From contig QKBP01000026.1 of assembly GCA_003246035.1 (NCBI GenBank), forward strand, positions 1 to 6,311: a DNA stretch of 6,311 bases, read 5' to 3'. The stretch is from Desulfuromonadaceae bacterium. Lineage in GTDB: Bacteria > Desulfobacterota > Desulfuromonadia > Desulfuromonadales > SZUA-401. Below, one piece after another: positions 1 to 4,698 of this stretch. The notes under the pieces were generated by a model that saw only the letters and a list, made by a program, of their open reading frames with translations, was not told where the DNA came from and made no database searches. The position numbers were made by a program, and so were the translations under genes. Each line of letters starts with the position of its first letter. The stretch's first letter is position 1.

Positions 1-204
1 ACCAGTGCCGGCGGTGACGTCGGCAGCTCGGTAAACCCCATCCGGAGCAAGGCCGAATAGGGGAGTGTTTGAGGGCGGCCCGCCCGAGACTCCCGGGTTG
101 GCTGCTTGAGGCTGTCGGCAACGGCAGTCCTAGAGGAATGATCATCACCCCGCCGAGGGTAACCGGAGTGGGGGACAGAACCCGGCTTACGGACTTCTTC
201 GACC
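1..204 (+). ncRNA. rnpB: RNase P RNA, bacterial type A, 3' half (5' end outside window)
   Basis: This is the catalytic RNA of ribonuclease P, which removes 5' leaders from tRNA precursors. Conserved blocks match the 3' half of the E. coli-type molecule: GGTAAACCCC near 30-39, GAGCAAGGCCGAATAGG at 45-61, a GCTGCTTGAG block near 101-110, TAGAGGAATGAT at 131-142, and the signature ACAGAACCCGGCTTA at 175-189, whose ACAGAA is the 3' strand of helix P4. Helices can be drawn by eye: 6-10 with 21-25, 61-66 with 89-94 enclosing 73-77 with 81-85, and 112-117 with 122-127 capped by a GCAA tetraloop. The GGT at 96-98 fits the loop that pairs with the tRNA CCA end. An extra arm between 148 and 174 (CCCC with GGGG) resembles the optional P19 helix. 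The 5' half, including the P4 partner, lies outside the window. The exact 3' end is uncertain by several bases. Confidence 0.95.
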
Positions 205-220
205 ACTGACTATTGCATAC

Positions 221-249
221 GGCGGTCCCCCAGGGGGGCCGCCGCTTTT
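221..249 (+). terminator. Rho-independent terminator of rnpB
   Basis: A nearly perfect GC-rich hairpin (GGCGGTCCCC with GGGGGCCGCC, loop of about three to five bases) spans 221-243 and is followed after GC by TTTT at 246-249. It starts 16 or so bases after the likely RNase P RNA end, so it should end or help process that transcript. The T tract is short, so termination may be incomplete, which could matter for the gene starting at 259. Confidence 0.8.
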
Positions 250-258
250 GTTGCCGAT

Positions 259-810
259 ATGGATCACGACAACTGGAAATCGGAGTGGCAGGAGCTGGTC
301 ATTCGCCTGCGTCGGGAATGGAGCCAGGTCGGGCGCGATCAGCGCCAATGGTTCGCCCAGCGACTGGGCGAGGTGGTGAGGCTCAAGCGTGAGCTGAACC
401 GGCTCTTTGTCGCGGCAGATGGTGCCGCGTGCTGCGCCCGTTGCGACGGGGCATGTTGTGCCCGTGGGCGCCACCACATGACCCTGGTCGAGGTGCTGAC
501 CGCGCTGGAACGGGGCGAGGACCTGCCCGATCCTGATCCCGGGGCCACCTGCCCCTACCTGACGGCCGGCGGCTGCAGCCTCGCGCCGGAGCTGCGCCCT
601 TTCAACTGCGTCACCTTTAATTGCGAACAGGTCGAGAACCGGCTGGGCCCTGAGGAGGTTGACGCCTTCTACCGAGCCGAACGGGCTCTCCGCGAGCTCT
701 ATACAGAGTTCGAGCAGCGCTGTGCCGGAGCGTCACTGCGCGGTCTGGTGATCCGGGCGCGGCGCCTCGGCGATGCGCCCCTGCTGGAGCCCCCCGGAGA
801 GAGTGGGTGA
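259..810 (+). CDS. YkgJ-like cysteine-cluster protein (putative metal-binding)
   Basis: This 183-residue soluble protein has no signal peptide or membrane segment. Residues 1-50 look helical and charged. A cysteine cluster follows: C58, C59, C62, C66 and C67 (pattern CC-x2-C-x3-CC), then C98 in a CPYL motif, C106, C117 in a RPFNC motif, and C122. The order CxxC..CC, then CP(F/Y)L, then C, then RP..C is that of the YkgJ / CxxCxxCC family (PF03692), proposed to bind zinc or an Fe-S cluster. Its biochemical function is not established. This member is a variant: it has extra cysteines at 58 and 122 and a longer helical N-terminus. The ATG at 259 is the only plausible start I see in this frame, yet it has no Shine-Dalgarno sequence and lies just past the rnpB terminator. 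Family assignment is fairly safe; function and exact start are not. Confidence 0.8.
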   Translation: MDHDNWKSEWQELVIRLRREWSQVGRDQRQWFAQRLGEVVRLKRELNRLFVAADGAACCARCDGACCARGRHHMTLVEVLTALERGEDLPDPDPGATCPYLTAGGCSLAPELRPFNCVTFNCEQVENRLGPEEVDAFYRAERALRELYTEFEQRCAGASLRGLVIRARRLGDAPLLEPPGESG

Positions 811-824
811 GCATCATTTTCGCC

Positions 825-854
825 GTGCCGTTTCGGGGCCGGCGCTGCTACACT
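825..854 (+). promoter_or_regulatory. Possible extended -10 promoter for the LOG-family gene
   Basis: TGCTACACT at 846-854 reads as an extended -10 element (TGn plus TACACT, four of six matches to TATAAT). A weak -35 (GTGCCG, 825-830) lies 18 bases upstream. It sits in the 78-base gap before the gene at 889, giving a leader of about 30 bases. Judged by eye only. Confidence 0.35.
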
Positions 855-888
855 AGAATGCGGCGGGAGCGCCCGCCCTGGAGGAGAC

Positions 889-1953
889 ATGGATATCCGT
901 TTCGACCGCCCCAACCCGGGGCTGGATGAGCAGATTCAGGAGCTGATGGACAAGGTCGGGATTCACCATCCGCGCATGATCCGCGAGATGATCCTCACCG
1001 CCCTCAAGGCCGGGCAGGAAAACGATTACCTCGCGGACCTGAAGCTGATGCGCACGACCATGAAGGAGATGCGCTATACCAACAAGCTGTTCAGCCGCTA
1101 CCGGTCGCGCAAGAAGGTGACGATCTTCGGTTCGGCGCGTACCGAGCCCGACGAAGCGATCTACCAGAAGTGCGTGAGCTTCTCGCGCCAGCTCGCCGAG
1201 CGCGGCTACATGGTGATCACAGGCGGTGGTGGAGGGATCATGCAGGCCGGCAACGAAGGAGCGGGCGCCGACAACTCCTTTGCGGTCAACATCCACCTCC
1301 CCTTCGAGCAGGAGACCAACCCGGTGATGTCCGAGTCGCAGAACGTCATCACCTACAAGTACTTCTTCAACCGCAAGGTCGCCTTTCTCAAGGAGGCTGA
1401 TGCCGTGGCCCTGTTCCCGGGCGGCTTCGGGACCCTTGATGAGGCCATGGAGACCCTCACCCTGGTGCAGACCGGCAAGAACCCCCCGATCCCCCTGATA
1501 CTGATCGACGACGATTCCGGCGACTACTGGGAGGAATGGTTCGAGTTCATCAAGAAGACCCTGCTCAAGCGCGGCCTGATCTCCGGGGAGGATTTCAGCC
1601 TCTTTTCGATCACCCGAGATCCGCTCGAGGCGGTGGAGCTGATCGACAGCTTCTACCGCGTGTACCACTCCAGCCGCTATGTGCGCGAGACCCTGGTGAT
1701 CCGCCTCAACCACCCCCTGAGCGAGGAGCAGGTGGCGGTCCTCCAGGAGGAGTTCAGTGAAATCCTCGTAGCGGGGACGTGCATCCGCTGCTGCTGTGCC
1801 TTCCCCGAGGAGGCCGACCAGCCCGATCTGATCCAGTTGCCGCGCCTGGCGCTACAATTCAATCGCCGCTCGTACGGTCTGCTCAAGGCCTTCATCCGGC
1901 GTATCAACTCCTTCGGCAGCGGGACCGATCCGGTCTTTGAAGGGGGGGGCTAG
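889..1953 (+). CDS. LOG-family Rossmann-fold protein (nucleotide 5'-monophosphate ribosidase-like)
   Basis: This 354-residue protein belongs to the LOG (Lonely Guy / TIGR00730) family, whose studied members hydrolyse nucleoside 5'-monophosphates to free base and ribose 5-phosphate, including cytokinin activation in plants and the PpnN nucleosidase in E. coli. Visible motifs are FGSAR at 80-84, the glycine-rich GGGGGIM at 112-118 followed by NEGA, the conserved R163-K164, and the signature PGGFGTLDE at 177-185 with catalytic-type E185. The core is therefore about residues 75-255. It is longer than the usual roughly 190-residue LOG protein, with a helical, basic N-terminal extension (1-75) and a C-terminal part (260-354) holding a cysteine cluster C298-x2-C301-C302-C303. 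A GGAGGAG ribosome binding site (880-886) supports the ATG at 889. The substrate cannot be read from the sequence. Eight G residues precede the stop codon. Confidence 0.9.
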   Translation: MDIRFDRPNPGLDEQIQELMDKVGIHHPRMIREMILTALKAGQENDYLADLKLMRTTMKEMRYTNKLFSRYRSRKKVTIFGSARTEPDEAIYQKCVSFSRQLAERGYMVITGGGGGIMQAGNEGAGADNSFAVNIHLPFEQETNPVMSESQNVITYKYFFNRKVAFLKEADAVALFPGGFGTLDEAMETLTLVQTGKNPPIPLILIDDDSGDYWEEWFEFIKKTLLKRGLISGEDFSLFSITRDPLEAVELIDSFYRVYHSSRYVRETLVIRLNHPLSEEQVAVLQEEFSEILVAGTCIRCCCAFPEEADQPDLIQLPRLALQFNRRSYGLLKAFIRRINSFGSGTDPVFEGGG

Positions 1954-2091
1954 GTCTCAGGGAGAGCCCCTCTTGGGGGCGGTTTCCCCGCACCGGAGAC
2001 TCTGTGCTTCATGTGAGACGCGCACAACCGTGGCTATCGTGTCGGCGACGGCCCTTTTCCCCGAGCTGAACAAAAAAATTGCCCGTCTCGT

Positions 2092-2115
2092 CCCGCTGGC
2101 TGTTGTTTTAGCGGG
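2092..2115. repeat. Inverted repeat overlapping the -35 of the downstream promoter
   Basis: CCCGCT at 2092-2097 is exactly complementary to AGCGGG at 2110-2115, with a 12-base spacer that contains the proposed -35 hexamer at 2103-2108. The position would suit a repressor or activator site, or a small hairpin. Six-base arms are common by chance in GC-rich DNA, so confidence is low. Confidence 0.3.
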
Positions 2116-2130
2116 TTCCGGGGGTACAAT
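2103..2130 (+). promoter_or_regulatory. Probable sigma-70-type promoter for the secreted-repeat gene
   Basis: TTGTTT at 2103-2108 and TACAAT at 2125-2130 (five of six consensus matches) are separated by 16 bases. Transcription would begin near 2137, giving a leader of about 67 bases before the ATG at 2204. This is the best -10 hexamer seen in the window. Confidence 0.5.
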
Positions 2131-2187
2131 GAGCTTAGATTCCCGACCCGCTGCTCTCATCCTTCACGCGTTCGCACATGAACATGG

Positions 2188-2194
2188 AAAGGAG
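2188..2194 (+). promoter_or_regulatory. Ribosome binding site fixing the start at 2204
   Basis: AAAGGAG lies nine bases before the ATG at 2204. The resulting protein begins directly with an export signal. Two other nearby ATGs (2178 and 2184) are in different frames. Confidence 0.75.
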
Positions 2195-2203
2195 TTCAAG
2201 CCG

Positions 2204-2626
2204 ATGAGACGCACCACCGTTTTCTCCCTGGCCCTGATGCTGCTCGCCCTGTCTGCAAGCGGGGCACTGGCCGCTCACCACGCCGTCAAGACCGCCACCA
2301 GCGACACCCTCGGCACCTACCTGACCGACAAGGAGGGGATGACCCTCTACTACTTCAAGAAGGACTCCCCGGGCATGAGCGCCTGCAGCGGCGGCTGCGT
2401 CGACAAGTGGCCGCTGTTCTACCGTGAGACGGTCGCTCCCCCGGAAGGGATCCCCGCATCCGATTTCGCCACCATCACCCGCGATGACGGCAAGAAGCAG
2501 ACCACCTTCCGCGGCTACCCGCTCTACTACTGGGTCGGCGACGCCAAACCGGGAGACACCAACGGCCACGACATCAAGGATGTCTGGTACGTGATCGACC
2601 CGGGGAACTTCCCGTCGATGCACTGA
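2204..2626 (+). CDS. Exported 'secreted repeat' protein (PF03640-like), function unknown
   Basis: This 140-residue protein starts with a classic signal peptide: MRR, a hydrophobic core at 6-20, and a small-residue ALA/A cleavage region near residues 21-24, so the mature protein should be periplasmic or surface-exposed. Two related units follow. The first, about 37-72, has GTYLTDKEGMTLYYF, then C61 and C65, then a DKWPLF motif. The second, about 102-132, has a GYPLYYWVGDAKPGD stretch, then DVWYVI. Both patterns are typical of the 'secreted repeat of unknown function' family (PF03640, also called lipoprotein_15), which occurs in many bacteria with no established activity. There is no lipobox cysteine here, so it is probably released rather than lipid-anchored. 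C61 and C65 could form a disulfide or bind a metal; this is inference. It has its own likely promoter and a strong terminator, so it is probably monocistronic. Confidence 0.88.
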   Translation: MRRTTVFSLALMLLALSASGALAAHHAVKTATSDTLGTYLTDKEGMTLYYFKKDSPGMSACSGGCVDKWPLFYRETVAPPEGIPASDFATITRDDGKKQTTFRGYPLYYWVGDAKPGDTNGHDIKDVWYVIDPGNFPSMH

Positions 2627-2678
2627 AAGCGCCTTGCGCTCCGACTCCGGTTCTGCTAAAAGCTGACCGGACAGCATT

Positions 2679-2716
2679 AAAGGGCATCAGGCTCCCAGGC
2701 TGATGCCCTTTTCTTG
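2679..2716 (+). terminator. Strong Rho-independent terminator after the secreted-repeat gene
   Basis: GGGCATCAG (2682-2690) pairs perfectly with CTGATGCCC (2700-2708) around a nine-base loop, followed by TTTTCTT. The AAA before the stem mirrors the T tract, so it could work in both directions, although no converging gene is present. It cleanly separates the upstream gene from the unit that starts at 2782. Confidence 0.92.
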
Positions 2717-2769
2717 TCATTTTGCGAAGAGTGGCCGGTGACTCCCCCGTGACGGGGCTCTGCCGGTTC

Positions 2770-2778
2770 AGGAGGAGA
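2770..2778 (+). promoter_or_regulatory. Ribosome binding site fixing the start at 2782
   Basis: AGGAGGAGA at 2770-2778 contains a full AGGAGG six bases before the ATG at 2782. This rules against the in-frame TTG at 2722, which abuts the preceding terminator and lacks such a site. Confidence 0.85.
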
Positions 2779-2781
2779 GAG

Positions 2782-3189
2782 ATGCTTCCACATGTCAGGA
2801 TGCAGCAGGCCGTGGATGCCTACATCCGCGCCTACAACGCCATGGATATCGCAGGAATGCTGGCGCCGCTCGGGCCCGATGTGAGCTTCCGCAACCTGAG
2901 CAAGGGGGAGGTGACCGTCGAGGTACAGGGGCTTGAGGCTTTTCGTGCGCTGGCCGAAGAGGCTTGTGAGGTCTTCACGTCGCGCCTGATGACCCCCCTC
3001 GGCTACCATTTCGATGATGACGTCACCTCGGTGCTGGTCGATTTCAGCGGCGTCCTTGCCGTCGATCTCCCCGCGGGGCCGGCCGCCGGAGAATCCCTCA
3101 AGCTGAGGGGGGAGTCGGTCTTTACCTTTCGTGACGGAGAGATCGTCGCGATCGAGGACCGGACGCTCGAGACACCCTCTCCCGACTAG
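2782..3189 (+). CDS. NTF2-like / SnoaL-like small protein
   Basis: This 135-residue soluble protein has no signal peptide. The pattern fits the NTF2-like (SnoaL/DUF4440-type) alpha+beta cone fold: an N-terminal helix AVDAYIRAYNAMD (about 10-22), a segment 'MLAPLGPDVSFRN' (26-38) typical of the first strand after the helices, a helix over LEAFRALAEEACEVF (51-65), then beta strands at 83-96 and 107-117 and a last strand IVAIEDRTLE (121-130). Family members are either small enzymes (isomerases, dehydratases) or ligand-binding proteins, and the sequence does not say which. The fold is inferred from the residue pattern. The next gene begins nine bases after the stop and its ribosome binding site overlaps the stop codon, so the two are probably co-translated. 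No clear promoter is seen in the 65 bases after the terminator. Confidence 0.75.
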   Translation: MLPHVRMQQAVDAYIRAYNAMDIAGMLAPLGPDVSFRNLSKGEVTVEVQGLEAFRALAEEACEVFTSRLMTPLGYHFDDDVTSVLVDFSGVLAVDLPAGPAAGESLKLRGESVFTFRDGEIVAIEDRTLETPSPD

Positions 3190-3198
3190 GGGAAAACC

Positions 3199-3717
3199 AT
3201 GGTACGCTCCGCGCGCAACGTGATCCTGATCGGCATGCCCGGTTCGGGGAAGAGCACGGTGGGGGTGATCCTCGCCAAGCTCCTCGCCTGTGACTTCGTC
3301 GACACCGACCTGTTGATTCAGCAGGCGGACGGCCGCCCGCTTCAGCGGATCGTCGACGAGGACGGCTACCTGGCTCTGCGCGCCATCGAGGAGCGCGTGA
3401 TCTGCGCCCTAGAATGTCACGACACGGTGATCGCCACGGGGGGGAGCGCCCCCTACAGCGAACAGGCCATGCACCACCTCGGAGGGGGGGGGACGATCGT
3501 GTTCCTCGACGTCGACCTCGAGATGATCACCCGCCGGATCGGCGACTACGCCACCCGCGGGCTGGCCAAGCGCCCGGAGCAGACCCTGGCCGACCTGTTC
3601 GTTGAACGACGCGAGCTCTACACCCGCTACGCCGACCTCACGGTGGCGGCGACAGAGCCTGCCCAGGAGGCGGTGGCGGCGCAGATCGCCGCCTGGCTTT
3701 CAAACCCCAGGAGCTGA
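3199..3717 (+). CDS. Shikimate-kinase-like P-loop kinase
   Basis: This 172-residue protein has the length and motif order of shikimate kinase, which phosphorylates shikimate at the 3-hydroxyl in aromatic amino acid synthesis. It shows a Walker A loop GMPGSGKST (12-20), a DTD motif (35-37) for magnesium and shikimate, an R61..E64 pair in the position of the substrate-binding FRxxE, a lid arginine R120 in TRGLAKRP, and R137 four residues before Y141 in the position of the second shikimate-binding arginine. The glycine loop reads ATGGSA (79-84), with S83 in place of the third glycine of the usual GGG. It is not beside aroB or other aro genes, which usually accompany aroK, so it may be a paralog or act on another substrate. 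I therefore give no symbol. The start ATG at 3199 follows AGGGGA (3188-3193). A nine-G run at 3484-3492 encodes glycines 96-98. Confidence 0.85.
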   Translation: MVRSARNVILIGMPGSGKSTVGVILAKLLACDFVDTDLLIQQADGRPLQRIVDEDGYLALRAIEERVICALECHDTVIATGGSAPYSEQAMHHLGGGGTIVFLDVDLEMITRRIGDYATRGLAKRPEQTLADLFVERRELYTRYADLTVAATEPAQEAVAAQIAAWLSNPRS

Positions 3718-3798
3718 GATGGCCCGGCTCGGGGCACTCCTGTCTCTCTCCCGCGTGTTGTTGGTAAGCCTTTCCCGTCGCCACTCCGGATCCCCTCT

Positions 3799-3824
3799 CG
3801 ACATCGCACCCTGGTGGTGTGTCG
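3799..3824. repeat. Imperfect dyad upstream of the DUF3185/nhaA gene run
   Basis: CGACA (3799-3803) pairs with TGTCG (3820-3824), and inside it CAC (3807-3809) can pair with GTG (3814-3816), with a mismatched interior. There is no T tract, so it is unlikely to be a terminator of the kinase gene. Its place 16 bases before the proposed -10 would suit a regulator binding site. This is inference from position only. Confidence 0.3.
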
Positions 3825-3836
3825 GCCGCGATCATC

Positions 3837-3845
3837 TGTTATGCT
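3837..3845 (+). promoter_or_regulatory. Possible extended -10 promoter for the 3888-6311 gene run
   Basis: TGTTATGCT reads as TGn plus TATGCT (four of six matches to TATAAT). No good -35 is visible at the usual distance (3817-3822 is GTGTGT). Transcription would begin near 3852. The 170-base gap (3718-3887) between the kinase and the next gene makes a promoter here likely, but the exact element is uncertain. The rest of that gap holds no gene that I can see. Confidence 0.35.
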
Positions 3846-3875
3846 TGTCTGGTTTGTATGTGAACGTTTTTGCTC

Positions 3876-3882
3876 GGGAGGG
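3876..3882 (+). promoter_or_regulatory. Ribosome binding site fixing the start at 3888
   Basis: GGGAGGG lies five bases before the ATG at 3888. The in-frame TTG at 3870 lies upstream of this site and would place the site inside the coding region, so it is rejected as the start. Confidence 0.8.
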
Positions 3883-3887
3883 TCGTT

Positions 3888-4097
3888 ATGTCCAGGAAGT
3901 CTCAAAGATGGGTCTATGTGGTTGTGTTGGTCGTCGGGGTGGCTCTGGTCGCCTGGGGGTTCAACGATTACGGCGCGTTCGGCAACAAGCTGAGCCGCGC
4001 CCTGGGGGGGAAGCTCTCCGACCGGGTCCTGCTGGAATGGATCGCCGGCGGGGCGCTCTCGCTTTTCGGTCTGTTCGGCCTGCTGCGGGGGAAATGA
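3888..4097 (+). CDS. DUF3185-like small two-helix membrane protein
   Basis: This 69-residue protein has a basic N-terminus (MSRKSQR), a first membrane helix at about 8-24, a short loop with WGFNDYGAFGNKLSRALGG (23-41), and a second helix at about 50-66 ending in LLRGK. The pattern of a first helix, a GFN motif, a serine/arginine SR motif, a short D-containing stretch, then a glycine-rich second helix matches my recollection of the DUF3185 family of small inner-membrane proteins of unknown function. By the positive-inside rule both ends are probably cytoplasmic (MSRKSQR at the start, RGK at the end). Its stop codon overlaps an ATG (ATGA at 4094-4097) and the next gene's chosen start is two bases further on, so it is co-translated with the chalcone-isomerase-like gene. 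Confidence 0.82.
   Translation: MSRKSQRWVYVVVLVVGVALVAWGFNDYGAFGNKLSRALGGKLSDRVLLEWIAGGALSLFGLFGLLRGK
4087..4092 (+). promoter_or_regulatory. Ribosome binding site deciding start 4100 over 4094
   Basis: GGGGGA at 4087-4092 is seven bases from the ATG at 4100 but only one base from the in-frame ATG at 4094. The 4100 start also begins the signal peptide directly with MRRF. The alternative adds only Met-Thr. Confidence 0.6.
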
Positions 4098-4099
4098 CC

Positions 4100-4669
4100 A
4101 TGAGACGATTTCTGGTCGTGCTGCTGGTCCTGCTGGCCCTGACGTCGACGGCCTCCGCCCGCGATCTCGAGGGGGTCACTCTGCCGGAACAGCTGCAGGG
4201 CAGTGACGGCACCTCCCTGGTGCTGAACGGCGCGGGGCTGCGCAGCAAATGGTTTCTCGACCTGTACGTCGCCGGACTCTACCTCGAGGCAAAGTCGTCC
4301 GATCCGCAGCAACTGATCCGCTCCGACCGCCCGATGCTGCTGCGCCTCGAGATCATCTCCGGTCTGATCACCAGCGAGAAGATGGAGGCCGCGACCCGCG
4401 AAGGCTTCACCAAGGCCGCCGCCGAAGGGTACGTCGCGGATCCCGGAGAGATCGAGGCCTTCCTCGGCGTGTTCCGCGAGGCGATTAAGAAGGGGGACCG
4501 TTTCGACCTCGCCTTTCGGGTCGACAGCGGGGTAATGGTTTTCAAGAACGGCACGCCCAGGCTGAGTGTGCTTGGCCATTCCTTCAAGCAGGCCCTGTTC
4601 GCCATCTGGCTGGGGAAAGAGCCGGCCCAGGCCAGCCTCAAACGTGAACTGCTCGGCGCGACGCGTTGA
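4100..4669 (+). CDS. Exported chalcone-isomerase-like protein
   Basis: This 189-residue protein opens with a signal peptide (MRR, hydrophobic 4-14, cleavage after ASA at residue 20), so it should act in the periplasm. The mature part carries the hallmarks of the bacterial chalcone-isomerase-like family (PF16036): a GVTLP opening (25-29), the NGAGLRSKWFLDLYVAGLYL block (43-62), a long helical middle (90-135), and a C-terminal 'F..ALFAIWLGKEPAQASLK..LLG' block (162-186). The bacterial members share a fold with plant chalcone isomerase and fatty-acid-binding relatives; they are not expected to make flavonoids and their ligand is generally unknown. A lipid or fatty-acid ligand is a reasonable guess only. 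Start choice: ATG 4100 with GGGGGA at 4087-4092; ATG 4094 is the alternative. It lies between a small membrane protein and nhaA in the same apparent operon. Confidence 0.88.
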   Translation: MRRFLVVLLVLLALTSTASARDLEGVTLPEQLQGSDGTSLVLNGAGLRSKWFLDLYVAGLYLEAKSSDPQQLIRSDRPMLLRLEIISGLITSEKMEAATREGFTKAAAEGYVADPGEIEAFLGVFREAIKKGDRFDLAFRVDSGVMVFKNGTPRLSVLGHSFKQALFAIWLGKEPAQASLKRELLGATR

Positions 4670-4698
4670 GCCGCTGTTGACCAACCAGAGAGGGGAGC

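Larger units (their letters stand above)
1954..2203 (+). other. Intergenic leader between the LOG gene and the secreted-repeat gene
   Basis: I see no convincing gene in these 250 bases. The frame of the downstream gene happens to be open through it, but that translation has no family resemblance and lacks a good start. There is a weak hairpin (1966-1970 with 1976-1980, followed by GGTTT) that could be a poor terminator of the LOG transcript, an A-rich stretch at 2072-2078, a dyad at 2092-2115, and a likely promoter at 2103-2130. It is less GC-rich than the flanking genes around 2050-2130, as expected for a regulatory region. Confidence 0.6.

Noticed and set aside
853..1713. 286-codon open frame on the minus strand
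   Set aside because: It is antisense to the LOG gene, which has motifs, a ribosome binding site and normal codon use; the antisense translation is rich in H/E/V/L with no recognisable domain.
2066..2100. Minus-strand T run (from AAAAAAA at 2072-2078) as a terminator
   Set aside because: The nearest hairpin is about a dozen bases away and no minus-strand gene leads into it.
2135..2677. 180-codon open frame on the minus strand
   Set aside because: It is antisense to the secreted-repeat gene, which has a signal peptide and family motifs.
2714..2743. Possible -35 (TTGTCA) for the NTF2-like gene
   Set aside because: The -35 matches well but no acceptable -10 is found at 16-18 bases, and it overlaps the T tract of the terminator.
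3722..3734. Short GC hairpin just after the kinase gene as its terminator
   Set aside because: The stem is about five pairs and no T tract follows.
3602..4099. N-terminal extension of the chalcone-isomerase-like frame back into the kinase gene
   Set aside because: The extension runs through two other genes in a different frame; the signal peptide and ribosome binding site place the start at 4100.
4677..4682. TTGACC as a -35 for nhaA
   Set aside because: No -10 is found at the right distance; the position would fall inside the coding sequence.
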